Source: an uncultured Lachnospiraceae bacterium
GTDB taxonomy: Bacteria > Bacillota > Clostridia > Lachnospirales > Lachnospiraceae
Assembly: GCA_902786515.1 (NCBI GenBank)
Contig: CADADA010000009.1
Location: 21,396 to 85,395 of the forward strand
Length of the DNA: 64,000 bases
Direction: 5' to 3'
In this document: piece by piece, positions 18,168 to 27,104 of the stretch
Numbering within the stretch: the first letter of the stretch is position 1
Layout of the letters: each line of letters begins with the position of its first letter
Notes under the pieces: model-generated
Database searches by the model: none
Seen by the model: only the letters and a program-made list of their open reading frames with translations
Told to the model about the DNA's origin: nothing
Program-made: the position numbers and the translations under genes

Positions 18168-19109
18168 ATGGCTGTAAAAGTTGAGAATATAAGTAAACGA
18201 TATAAAAAAGGTAAGCTTGCTCTTGATAATATTAGTTTTAATGTTGACGATGGAGAAGTATTCGGGTTATTAGGACCTAACGGTGCAGGTAAGTCTACTA
18301 CTATGAAGATAATGACGACAATATTAAAACCTACGGATGGCAGGATATTGGTGAATGAAGAGGATTTGCAGAGTAATCCTCAAAGGATAAGAAGCAAATT
18401 CGGGTATATTGCCCAGGACAATTCGTTGGATGAACAATTAACAGGCAGAGAGAATATACTGCTACAGTCAAGATTATATCACTTAAAGCAGTCTGAAGAC
18501 AGAACAGACGAGATTTTGAATTTAATAGATTTGGGTGAGGACATTGATATACCGGTTTCTAAATATTCTGGAGGAATGAAGAAGAGACTTGAGATAGGAT
18601 GTGCGTTGATAAGTCGACCTGAGATATTGTTTCTTGATGAACCTACTTTGGGCTTGGATATTGAGGCCAGAATGGATATATGGAATTATATCAGGATGCT
18701 GAACAAATCATACAATGTAACGGTTATTGTTACTACACATTATTTGGAAGAAGCAGATGTGATTTGCGACAAAATAGCTATTATTGATAGTGGTAAGATT
18801 GTTGCGATTGGCAGTCCGAATGTATTAAAGAAAAAAGTAGGGAAAGAAAAAATAGAGATAACTTTCGAATCATTAGATGATAAAGATAAAGCTGACTCTT
18901 TTCTTAAGGATGCAGGTTATGTTGAAAATAAGCAGATTATTGATAACACTATGGTATTGATTGTAGATGATGCAGAGAGCAGAATGTTTGAGATATACGA
19001 TATACTTCGGGGCAAAGGAATCAGAATGACCGGATTGACAAATAAGAAAGTTTCACTAGATGATGTTTATTTGTATTATACGGGTCAACGTTTTGAAATT
19101 CAAAAGTAA
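18168..19109 (+). CDS. ABC transporter ATP-binding protein (DrrA-like)
   Basis: A 313-residue ABC-2 type ATPase. Walker A is GPNGAGKST, the signature is KYSGGMKKRLEI, Walker B is ILFLDEPTLGLD, and the switch histidine is in TTHYLEEAD. The C-terminal extension is of the DrrA/antibiotic-exporter type. It pairs with the permease that follows after 28 bp. Standing at the head of the thiopeptide cluster behind the regulated promoter, it probably exports the product and gives immunity. Confidence 0.9.
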   Translation: MAVKVENISKRYKKGKLALDNISFNVDDGEVFGLLGPNGAGKSTTMKIMTTILKPTDGRILVNEEDLQSNPQRIRSKFGYIAQDNSLDEQLTGRENILLQSRLYHLKQSEDRTDEILNLIDLGEDIDIPVSKYSGGMKKRLEIGCALISRPEILFLDEPTLGLDIEARMDIWNYIRMLNKSYNVTVIVTTHYLEEADVICDKIAIIDSGKIVAIGSPNVLKKKVGKEKIEITFESLDDKDKADSFLKDAGYVENKQIIDNTMVLIVDDAESRMFEIYDILRGKGIRMTGLTNKKVSLDDVYLYYTGQRFEIQK

Positions 19110-19137
19110 TACATTATGGTATATGGAGAGATAAGAA

Positions 19138-19920
19138 ATGAGTGGATATTTTTATGATGTAATTACGATATTTAATCGGGAGAAGAAGCATTTTTTAAAA
19201 AATAAGGCATCTGTATTTATGGGGGTTACACAACCGTTTCTTTGGTTTTTACTTCTTGGATACGGAATGAATGGTTTTATCGGACAAATGGGAAATACAC
19301 AATCGCTGATGAATACAAAGGATTATATCACTTTTATTATGCCGGGAATAATGGCTATGACAGCAATGACCGGTGGGTTGTTTGGCGGCGCAGGAATTGT
19401 AAATGATATCAGCAATGGCTATGTTAATAAGCTGTTAAGTGCACCTATATCAAGAAAAAGTGTAATAAGTGGAAAAATTTTATTTTCTATAATTGAAACG
19501 ATGATACAAATACTTATTATATTTATATTATCTTTGATATTTGGAGTAAGATATAGTTTTTCTGTAAAGACTTTAGGTTCTATTGTTTTGCTGTTTTTAT
19601 TTAGCGGACTTATGAGTGCTGTCGGAACGATTGTAGCAGTTAAATTAAAAACACATCAGGCAGTTTATGCTTTTTTGGGAACATTAAATGTTCCGATTTT
19701 ATTTACAAGCAATGCTTTTTTTCCGAGAGAAACAATGCCGGTGATAATGAAAGGAATATCATGGGTTAACCCATTGTCGTATGTTGTTGATGGACAACGT
19801 GATTTGTTACTAATGGTAAAGGGAAATATATTATTAGATTTTGTAGTACTGATTGTTGAAACTATGATTTTATACAAATTATCAGTTTCAGCGTTCGTTA
19901 GAGAATATGACAGACAGTAG
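19138..19920 (+). CDS. ABC-2 type transporter permease (DrrB-like)
   Basis: A 260-residue integral membrane protein with about six hydrophobic segments. The ABC-2 permease pattern is visible: FLWFLLLGYGMN near the N terminus, IMPGIMAMTAM, a conserved loop NGYVNKLLSAPISRKSVISGK, and a C-terminal FPRETMPVIMKGISWVNPLSYVVDGQR. It forms a half-size exporter with the preceding ATPase, probably for the thiopeptide. Confidence 0.9.
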   Translation: MSGYFYDVITIFNREKKHFLKNKASVFMGVTQPFLWFLLLGYGMNGFIGQMGNTQSLMNTKDYITFIMPGIMAMTAMTGGLFGGAGIVNDISNGYVNKLLSAPISRKSVISGKILFSIIETMIQILIIFILSLIFGVRYSFSVKTLGSIVLLFLFSGLMSAVGTIVAVKLKTHQAVYAFLGTLNVPILFTSNAFFPRETMPVIMKGISWVNPLSYVVDGQRDLLLMVKGNILLDFVVLIVETMILYKLSVSAFVREYDRQ

Positions 19921-20025
19921 GTATATTAGATATACTAATACTGTCAAGGGAGCCGAGAACAGGTATTAACAACTTGCATAAATGCAGTTGTTTAAATACA
20001 AATAATTAGAAAGGGGAACAATGAT

Positions 20026-20190
20026 ATGAATTTAGACATGAATGAGTTGAATTCTGTACTTAACGACCTAGACATCGCTGAGTTTGAGGTTGTAAGCAAC
20101 GAGGTCTTATCAGAGGCAAATGAAAAGACTGTAATCGGGGCTTCCTGCACAACATGTGTATGCTCGTGCAGTAGTTGCTGCTCAGCGTAA
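20026..20190 (+). CDS. Thiopeptide precursor peptide
   Basis: A 54-residue peptide. The acidic leader (residues 1-39) contains LDIAEFEVV, comparable to the leader of the thiocillin precursor, and ends in IGA. The core is SCTTCVCSCSSCCSA (residues 40-54): six cysteines for azoles, with serines and threonines for dehydration. It starts exactly like the micrococcin/thiocillin core SCTTCVCTCSCCTT (from memory). Cleavage is expected between A39 and S40. AAAGGGG lies 9 nt upstream of the ATG at 20026; an ATG at 20021 gives only a two-codon frame. It is followed by a hairpin terminator, then by the modification genes. No precursor duplicates are seen. A weak promoter (TTGCAT at 19974) may give it extra expression. 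Confidence 0.93.
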   Translation: MNLDMNELNSVLNDLDIAEFEVVSNEVLSEANEKTVIGASCTTCVCSCSSCCSA

Positions 20191-20197
20191 TGCAGAA

Positions 20198-20226
20198 AAC
20201 TCCAGGCATTATGCTTGGAGTTTTTT
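20198..20226 (+). terminator. Internal terminator/attenuator after the precursor gene
   Basis: AACTCCA (20198-20204) pairs with TGGAGTT (20216-20222), extended by GCAT/ATGC, and runs into six T. It would let the precursor transcript outnumber the enzyme transcripts. Confidence 0.7.
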
Positions 20227-20300
20227 GGAAAAAAGCAGGTAGGAGTGAAACGACTATACTAGGGTGAGATGTTTTAATTAATAATTATGAGAGGTTTAAA

Positions 20301-21050
20301 ATGTACGCATATTTAAAAGATAATTCTTTCTATTTAAGATTAGAAAATGACGGCTTGTTTTTAAAGAACAATTTTTCGGACATAAGTGTTTCTACACCAA
20401 AGAGCTATGATTTGTTTTTGGCATTTAAAAGGTATCTGGATGGCAAGAATGATGTCGATGTTCTTATTGAGTCTATAGAAAACCAGTGTGCTAAAAGATT
20501 TTACAGAGAATTGCTTATGGTATTAAAGGAACAGAGATTTATACTTTATGATGATAAAGAAATTGATATTTCAAAGTATACGGATTATGAAAAACAATTA
20601 TTATATTATTTCGGAAATCTAAAAGAATGGAAACAAATTGATGATGAAAACTTTTTCATTGAGATAGAAGGCCCTAATGATTATTTAGTAGAAATATTCA
20701 CAAGACTATTAGGAAATAGGATGAATATTAAGAGTCAGGTCACTGATAAGGATTATATAAGAATCAAATTACATAATGCGAAAAAAGAGATTGATAATAT
20801 ATATGTATATAAGAAAAAGGCAAAAAGAGAATTGCTTGTGTCAACAAATAAGCCGGTAATGAAGCAGCACGAAAGTCTGGTGAACTTGCCATTTCATATT
20901 TATGAAATAATAGGTGGATTATTGGAAATTGAAATATGGTTGATGATACATAATGCGCCTGTTGATAGCTTTTGGGATAAGGATTACGTGTTTGATTTAG
21001 ATATGTTAAATGGTAAACATATTGATAAGGAGTATGAAGATGCAAGCTAA
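20301..21050 (+). CDS. Ocin-ThiF-like leader-binding protein (TbtF/TclI-type)
   Basis: A 249-residue cytosolic protein. By position and overall pattern (a divergent N-terminal domain starting MYAYLKDNSFYLRLENDGLFLKN, then alpha/beta sequence) it fits the ocin-ThiF-like partner that carries the leader-recognition (RRE) domain and presents the precursor to the YcaO cyclodehydratase in thiopeptide clusters. The N-terminal about 90 residues look like a winged-helix PqqD-like fold (FLAFKRYLDG, then FYRELLMVLKEQRFI). It lacks an obvious adenylation motif. GAGAGG precedes the start, and the end overlaps the YcaO gene by 11 nt. The family call rests mostly on context. Confidence 0.7.
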   Translation: MYAYLKDNSFYLRLENDGLFLKNNFSDISVSTPKSYDLFLAFKRYLDGKNDVDVLIESIENQCAKRFYRELLMVLKEQRFILYDDKEIDISKYTDYEKQLLYYFGNLKEWKQIDDENFFIEIEGPNDYLVEIFTRLLGNRMNIKSQVTDKDYIRIKLHNAKKEIDNIYVYKKKAKRELLVSTNKPVMKQHESLVNLPFHIYEIIGGLLEIEIWLMIHNAPVDSFWDKDYVFDLDMLNGKHIDKEYEDAS

Positions 21051-22794
21051 AGAACAGGGCGCAATAATTATAGATTATTTCAATAAAATACTAATTAGTT
21101 ATATTGAAGGGCATAATGCTAAGGGGTGTAGAGAGTGCTTACTTAAGCGATTTATAAATACAAGAAAGGACAGGTTATACGTTAAAAACAATCAATACTA
21201 TTGTCGGAATATTCAATTATATGAATCTATAGTTAGTGGAATAATTGATAAACTAAAGGACGATGACGAACTTATAGATTTAAATGGACGTAGGGCATTT
21301 TATATATTTGACAAATTGAATTTTTCTATAGATAGAGATTTTTTTCTCCCTGTACCAGATTGCGGGTGCTGTGGTGATTTAGAAGAAGATTCAGCGGAAG
21401 CAATGATTAAAGTGGGTGAAAATATGATTAAAAATATTAACTGTGAAGAAAAAATTCCTTTTAGATCTAAAAAGAAAGAGGAATTATATGACAAACTGGT
21501 AAGTACAATTTTAAGTAAAAATGTTGGTATTGTTACCACATTAATGGACAGTACAGCTGGTCCCTTGCCGTTGGCAGTTGCATTGCTGCCGGTTGAAAAC
21601 GGAAATGATGAACCTGGTTCAGGACGAATGTCCAGTATAGAGAGCAGTAGAGCAGTGGCAATGCTTGAAGCTATAGAAAGGTATGCAGGTTTTATGCCCA
21701 GAGGTAAGAAAACAATCATATATGATTCGTATAATAATCTGTATAAGACAAATAGAATTATAGATATAAAGAAAATTATTTTACATGAAGATTCTCTTTC
21801 CATGAATTCCAAGTATGAAAATAATGTTTTTAGATTTAATTATAATCAAAATTATCATTGGGTATTTGGATACAACATTACAACGAGGGAGGCTGTATTG
21901 ATACCGGAAACATTAGGATATTATGGGATGAAACTTAAGTCAGATGAATATAATAAGGAGAATTTTGTATATGAAATATCAAACGGATGCTCTGTGGGTT
22001 CTACTGTTCTTGAGTCAGCATATTATGGTGCGTTAGAGGTTATTGAACGAGATGCTTTTTTGAGTACATGGTACACGTCAAGAAAAATAAAAAAGTTGAT
22101 AATAGATACATATGCTTTTGAAGGAGGAGACAGGCTTTGTGAAGAGATAGAAAAATTCAAAGATTACTATGATGATTTTGATATTAATTTTTATGATATA
22201 ACAAACGATGTGGAGATACCTACGGTTCTCGCTACTATGAAGCGTAGACATGTAGATAAAAGGAAAATGAATTTTATGTGTGCAGCGGCAGCAGATATAG
22301 ATATAGTTGCGTCTATAAATAAGTCGTTACACGAATTATCTAGTGTATATCTGGGATTTCAGGAAAAGTTTGAAACTGAATATGAGAGGATGGAGTATTT
22401 AACAAATGATTTGTCAAATGTTGAAGATATGCTTGACCATAGTCTTGTGTATGGATATTATAAAAATTTAAATAAAATTCATTTTGATAAAAATGTTGTT
22501 AATGAAGAAAAACTTAGTGATAAGCTTAATGAAAGAAAGTATTATCTTAACACGGCATATAAAAGGTTAATTGAAAATCTAAAAAAGATAGATAAAGAAA
22601 TAATTATTGTTGATCAGACTACGGAAGAGATGCGGCATATGGGAATTTACTGCACGAAGACACTAATTCCAGGATTGCTGCCTATGACCTTTAATGCAAA
22701 GAATGTTAGAATTTCCAGGTCCAGAATAGATGAGATGCAAAAAAAACAGGATGAAGAACTGAAAGTCCGATTTTTGCCACATCCGTTTCCGTAG
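21040..22794 (+). CDS. YcaO cyclodehydratase (TbtG/TclJ-type)
   Basis: A 584-residue protein making azolines from the core cysteines and ATP. An N-terminal segment of about 150 residues has cysteine pairs (CREC and CGCC) like the zinc site of the E1-like partner. The YcaO domain follows with TTLMDSTAGPLPLAVALLP and the ATP/Mg-binding glutamates in SIESSRAVAMLEAIERYAG, then SNGCSVGSTVLESAYYGALEVIERDAFL. It ends in LPHPFP, giving the proline-rich PxPxP tail required in cyclodehydrating YcaO proteins. The ATG at 21040 is 7 nt after AAGGAG; the frame opens further upstream at 21010. It overlaps the previous gene and is followed by the dehydratase. Confidence 0.92.
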   Translation: MQAKEQGAIIIDYFNKILISYIEGHNAKGCRECLLKRFINTRKDRLYVKNNQYYCRNIQLYESIVSGIIDKLKDDDELIDLNGRRAFYIFDKLNFSIDRDFFLPVPDCGCCGDLEEDSAEAMIKVGENMIKNINCEEKIPFRSKKKEELYDKLVSTILSKNVGIVTTLMDSTAGPLPLAVALLPVENGNDEPGSGRMSSIESSRAVAMLEAIERYAGFMPRGKKTIIYDSYNNLYKTNRIIDIKKIILHEDSLSMNSKYENNVFRFNYNQNYHWVFGYNITTREAVLIPETLGYYGMKLKSDEYNKENFVYEISNGCSVGSTVLESAYYGALEVIERDAFLSTWYTSRKIKKLIIDTYAFEGGDRLCEEIEKFKDYYDDFDINFYDITNDVEIPTVLATMKRRHVDKRKMNFMCAAAADIDIVASINKSLHELSSVYLGFQEKFETEYERMEYLTNDLSNVEDMLDHSLVYGYYKNLNKIHFDKNVVNEEKLSDKLNERKYYLNTAYKRLIENLKKIDKEIIIVDQTTEEMRHMGIYCTKTLIPGLLPMTFNAKNVRISRSRIDEMQKKQDEELKVRFLPHPFP

Positions 22795-22826
22795 TGTTAA
22801 TTATAATTAAAAAGAGAGGATTAATA

Positions 22827-25436
22827 GTGGATACAAGAGTAGATTATAAGGGTGAAGAAATCAGCCTATGTATTTCGCCATATAAAATTGAAAGAATATG
22901 TAATGTTTCAGAAGTTAAAAACGATGACAGCATGTTCGATTTGGTTAACATCGAAAAGGAAATTAAAGACAGGGAGGAAAGATTGGTTGAATTGCTTAGG
23001 GACGCCGACAAAAAAATTTATCAGGAGATAAGTTTGATGGATTCAGCTTTTGTGAAGCAGGCAATAAAAGCAAAGCAAAGTGTCAGTAAAAGAAGATTTA
23101 GTAAATTAACTGATGAACAGAAAGCATTGTTTTCTGGAGAGATATTAGAATTGATAAATAAATGTCATGAGATAGATGACGATATAAATCAATTAAAAGA
23201 AAACAAAACAAGTGTGTATCTACAAAATCAAAAAAAATCAGTGGCAGCGATTCGGTCTGCTTTGAGAAGTGACAAAAATTATTATAATGGGTTAGTAATG
23301 TCTGTGTATAATGATGAGTTTTATAAAAATATTCAAGAGCTCAAATCGTACGATGATATAAAGATGAATAAGAAAAATCGTAATACTCTGTACTCTTTGA
23401 GAAACTACTATAATAGAATGACAAGAAAACCGTCACCATTTAGTACTTTTGTATTGACGCAGGTGTTATTTACGGACAAGAGTTTAGATAGTGGACAGGA
23501 GATATCAGGATTTTTTCATCCTAAAATATATTTGAATGAGTTGGTAGTTAAATCATTGGAAAACCAGCTTTTGAAAGATAACACCTTTATGGATGAGTTC
23601 TATATCAAAATTAATCCGACATTGCAGGTTAATGAGAATTATTATGAGTTTTTAAATGTAGATGTACATAATGCAAAAATGTATTACAGCGAAAATGTTA
23701 TTAAAGTTAAAAAAAATGCTAGAATAGATAGGTATATAGAATTATTAGCCGATGGAAAAAATCTTCATTTGTCAGATTTGGTAGCTAGAATAAAAAGGAC
23801 AAGTGAAATCGAATGTGAAGATGTCAAGATCATAAAAGAAATTTTGGCACTTGATGAAGTGGGGATTTTATATAAGAATTTCAATATAAATCATCAGGAT
23901 TATAATAACATTCAGCAGATTATAAATTTGCTGGAAAAAAGACAGTATGGTCGATATAAAAATATTTCATATGCATTGAAAGATATAGTTGATAAGATAA
24001 ATACCATTAATACATTAACGGATGACATTGAATTGAAGAGGACTTTAAAGGAAAAAATATTTGATGATATAAAGATAATATTTGACAAATATCCGAAAGA
24101 AGCTTTTGATTTTGATTATGTTAAAAAGAATGTTTTATATGAAAACAATACTTTACCTGTGATAAAGCATGAAAAATTGATTAGTCAGAACATTCAAAAA
24201 AATTTTTACTTGGCAGAGAAACTGTATCGTATTTTTGACAACAATTATGTTCAAAGAATTATGTTTAGAAATATTTTTCGTAAACACCATAGCCTTGACG
24301 AAAAAGTAAACGTTTTGGATTTTTATAAGAGTGTTTCAGAAGAATATAAAAAATCAATAGAGTTGCTTTTAAAAAATGATGCTGATATAAAACAAATTGA
24401 ACAATTGCAGATTAAATTTTTAGACTTAATAAAAAGTAAAAAATCAAAAGAAAAAGATTATATCAATATTCTTGATGAAGATATTGAAGATATATATTTT
24501 GATGCTCCCAAAATCATGGATGATAAATTCAGCTATGGAGTTTATTATCAGAAAATAAATGGTGATTACGTGATTAATAATATATCTCCGGGTATGGGAA
24601 GACATGTAATCAGATATGTTAGTGATTTATATGATGATGAGAAGAGAGAGTTTATTAAAAAATATAAAAATCATGTTAATACTATAGAAAATGACAGAAT
24701 AGTATTTACTGATATTGGAACATCTTTGGGGATTAGTATTAATAAGCATTACGAGGTGTTGAAAAAGGCCTTCGGTTATCCAAAATCAATGTATGAAAAC
24801 GAGGTTAAAGCCAGTGAATTAAATGTCGTATATGATAAGAAATCGGAGGCAGTAAAGCTGGTAGACAATGAAAATGTGGTATATGAATCCACTCCGATAG
24901 GCTTCTTGTTTCCAAGAATTTCTCCGGGATTCTACAGTTTCCTTTCCACGTTCTCAAATTCAAGGGGGGCGTCTATGTCATTTTGGGATAGATATTATGA
25001 TGAGATAGAAACGAATGTGGATGATATAGTGCATTATCCTCGTATAGTAGTGAATCACAACGTGATAATAAGCCGTGAGACGTGGAAATTGAAGGGAAAC
25101 ATATTTAAAGATATAGAGGATACGGAGGATAGTTACGTTGTAATGATAGAGAAAATATTTGATAAAAACCATTTACCTAAGCGTTTTTTTGCCAGAAAGT
25201 CCAGTGATATAAATGCATTGAAGGAAATAGGCAAATCTACTGCTGAATGGGAAAGCATTATAACAAACAATAAGCTTCGAAAACCACAGTATTTTGACCT
25301 GAACAACTATTTAGATTATGGAATATTTGTTTCGTTTATAAATACAAATAAAGAACTTACCGTAACAATGCAAGAAGTTTTACCGGATAGTAAAACTACG
25401 GTTGAGCATCTTATAGAAATAAACGAAATCAAATAA
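22827..25436 (+). CDS. LanB-type dehydratase, glutamylation protein (TbtB-like)
   Basis: An 869-residue protein of the lantibiotic dehydratase N-terminal family. The hallmark MTRKPSPFSTF (near 210) matches the conserved R-x-PF-x-F segment of these enzymes. In thiopeptide clusters this protein transfers glutamate from Glu-tRNA to core serines and threonines. It lacks the C-terminal elimination domain, which is the separate next gene. The start is taken as GTG at 22827, since GAGAGG lies 9 nt before it; the frame also opens at a GTG at 22794. Confidence 0.92.
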   Translation: MDTRVDYKGEEISLCISPYKIERICNVSEVKNDDSMFDLVNIEKEIKDREERLVELLRDADKKIYQEISLMDSAFVKQAIKAKQSVSKRRFSKLTDEQKALFSGEILELINKCHEIDDDINQLKENKTSVYLQNQKKSVAAIRSALRSDKNYYNGLVMSVYNDEFYKNIQELKSYDDIKMNKKNRNTLYSLRNYYNRMTRKPSPFSTFVLTQVLFTDKSLDSGQEISGFFHPKIYLNELVVKSLENQLLKDNTFMDEFYIKINPTLQVNENYYEFLNVDVHNAKMYYSENVIKVKKNARIDRYIELLADGKNLHLSDLVARIKRTSEIECEDVKIIKEILALDEVGILYKNFNINHQDYNNIQQIINLLEKRQYGRYKNISYALKDIVDKINTINTLTDDIELKRTLKEKIFDDIKIIFDKYPKEAFDFDYVKKNVLYENNTLPVIKHEKLISQNIQKNFYLAEKLYRIFDNNYVQRIMFRNIFRKHHSLDEKVNVLDFYKSVSEEYKKSIELLLKNDADIKQIEQLQIKFLDLIKSKKSKEKDYINILDEDIEDIYFDAPKIMDDKFSYGVYYQKINGDYVINNISPGMGRHVIRYVSDLYDDEKREFIKKYKNHVNTIENDRIVFTDIGTSLGISINKHYEVLKKAFGYPKSMYENEVKASELNVVYDKKSEAVKLVDNENVVYESTPIGFLFPRISPGFYSFLSTFSNSRGASMSFWDRYYDEIETNVDDIVHYPRIVVNHNVIISRETWKLKGNIFKDIEDTEDSYVVMIEKIFDKNHLPKRFFARKSSDINALKEIGKSTAEWESIITNNKLRKPQYFDLNNYLDYGIFVSFINTNKELTVTMQEVLPDSKTTVEHLIEINEIK

Positions 25437-25450
25437 CAAAGGGGGATTTT

Positions 25451-26326
25451 ATGAGTTGGAGAGCAATACATGTTTATTATTTTGATAATCAGGATATTAT
25501 TTTGAAAAAAGATATAAAAGCGGTATTGAAAAAAAATGATATATATGAATTCTTTTTTATCAGATATTGGGAAAATGGTCCGCATATACGTCTTAGATTA
25601 AATGATGTTGATGATTCTAAATTTCTGACAGTTATGTCAGAAGTATCGGATTGTGTTGAAAAACATAAGTCATATGTAGAAATTGATGAAAATGTATATG
25701 AAGAAGTTGCTGCAGAACTTGGTAAGAGAGAGGGGATAAAGTCAAGGTATTACCATTTGGAAAAAAATAATACCATAAAGGAATGTAAATATGAGCCTGA
25801 ACTGGAAAAATATAGCGGAAAGGAAGGAGTGGCCTTAGCAGAAAAAGAATTTATATATAGCAGTAAAATAGCATTGGATATTTTGCAGTTGAATTTAAAG
25901 CAAAGTCTTAAATATATTTTTGCAGGTTTATATGCTATTGATGTTTCTTGTGCATTTTTAAAAACATTTGAAAAGAATAAAGAATTCTTTAGGCAATATA
26001 CAGAATATTGGATTGGATTCGGAGAAAATACATCTAAATCTGCGATTGACAAGTATAGGAAAAAGATTGAAGAACTTGAATTAAATATGGAAGTAACCGG
26101 TCTTATTAAGAAATACTATGAAGGACAGAAAAATTATGATTTTCATAAAAAACTATTTAAAGATTTAAAGAATATTATAAGTGAAAAGGATATTATAAGA
26201 TTTGGATTTAATTTTGTTCATTTATTTAATAATCGTATAGGTATAGTTCCGGCTGAGGAAGCTATGATTGGAATAATTGCACTTAAGCTTATGGAGGTTA
26301 TCGATGTCAAAGAAATATATAACTAG
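25451..26326 (+). CDS. Thiopeptide-type elimination protein (SpaB_C/TbtC-like)
   Basis: A 291-residue protein that begins MSWRAIHVYYFDNQDI and has FFFIRYWENGPHIRLRL at about 35-52, the typical start of the SpaB C-terminal / thiopeptide-type bacteriocin domain. It would remove glutamate to give dehydroalanine and dehydrobutyrine. AAGGGGG precedes the ATG. The 3' end overlaps the next gene by 23 nt. Confidence 0.88.
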   Translation: MSWRAIHVYYFDNQDIILKKDIKAVLKKNDIYEFFFIRYWENGPHIRLRLNDVDDSKFLTVMSEVSDCVEKHKSYVEIDENVYEEVAAELGKREGIKSRYYHLEKNNTIKECKYEPELEKYSGKEGVALAEKEFIYSSKIALDILQLNLKQSLKYIFAGLYAIDVSCAFLKTFEKNKEFFRQYTEYWIGFGENTSKSAIDKYRKKIEELELNMEVTGLIKKYYEGQKNYDFHKKLFKDLKNIISEKDIIRFGFNFVHLFNNRIGIVPAEEAMIGIIALKLMEVIDVKEIYN

Positions 26327-27092
26327 AATTGTTACTGACGTAAATAGTATTGGTGTAAACAGTATATCATTTTGTATGCGGCTCCCGAATGAAAAAAAAT
26401 TCAAAATATATGTGGAGAATGAATCAGGACATGAAAAAATAAATTGTCTGACTCAATATATGGGGAAAAAAAGCGATGAGTTGTTTGAGAGATTTCTAGT
26501 TGATATGAATGAAATATATTTTTACCTTATTCGCAATGAAGAAGAATTTATGAGTAATGTTATCCTTATAATGTTTTTGTTTTTAGATGTAAATAATGAT
26601 GGGAATATTATTGAGGGCGCTTATTCTTATGCTTCCCATGCGTATGGATTTTTTACTTTCTTCAACAAGAACAAAGAGATTCAGGAATACTTTGAAAATA
26701 TATATCAGAATAATAAAAAAATGGTAAAGCAGATAGCGGAACATTATGAAATGGAAAAGGAAAACTCATCTTCATTGTATCTGAAACTTAGGGAAAATGT
26801 TGACAGGTTACAGCAGAATTTAGAAGTGCATATACAAAACGGAGAAGTGTTTTTTTCGGATTATGATACAGAAAACAAGGAATTAAAGGACCTGTTGTAT
26901 AAAAGCGAATTTCATAAACGTAATCGTAATAAATATAATTTTAAGGACTATTCATTTATGAAAAGAAGATTTTTAACAATCTGTGAGTATTATTTCCTTA
27001 AGAATGTTGGTCTTACCTATGAAAAAAGATGTCTTTTGTGTTATCTGATAATTAGATATTTAGAGGAATATAAAGGTTTTAGATATAATTAG
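26304..27092 (+). CDS. Candidate pyridine synthase (TbtD/TclM position)
   Basis: A 262-residue protein with no strong motif I can name. It sits directly after the elimination protein, where thiopeptide clusters usually carry the enzyme that joins two dehydroalanines by formal [4+2] cycloaddition and releases the leader. That enzyme is a diverged SpaB_C relative of 250-350 residues, consistent with the length and with the N-terminal sequence KKYITRIVTDVNSIGVNSISFCMRL followed by a helical remainder (quoted in part). The ATG at 26304 is chosen because GGAGG lies 6 nt upstream. The assignment rests on position and absence of another candidate. Confidence 0.6.
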   Translation: MSKKYITRIVTDVNSIGVNSISFCMRLPNEKKFKIYVENESGHEKINCLTQYMGKKSDELFERFLVDMNEIYFYLIRNEEEFMSNVILIMFLFLDVNNDGNIIEGAYSYASHAYGFFTFFNKNKEIQEYFENIYQNNKKMVKQIAEHYEMEKENSSSLYLKLRENVDRLQQNLEVHIQNGEVFFSDYDTENKELKDLLYKSEFHKRNRNKYNFKDYSFMKRRFLTICEYYFLKNVGLTYEKRCLLCYLIIRYLEEYKGFRYN

Positions 27093-27104
27093 AAAGGAAA
27101 TGAT

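Noticed and set aside
18168..19920. General drug exporter unrelated to the cluster
   Set aside because: The exporter is of a generic type, but it sits behind the LytTR-like repeats and directly before the precursor with no terminator between them, so it is kept as part of the cluster.
22827..26326. Lantibiotic (lanthipeptide) cluster
   Set aside because: The dehydratase is of LanB type, but there is no LanC cyclase, while YcaO, an azoline dehydrogenase and a thiazole-type core point to a thiopeptide.
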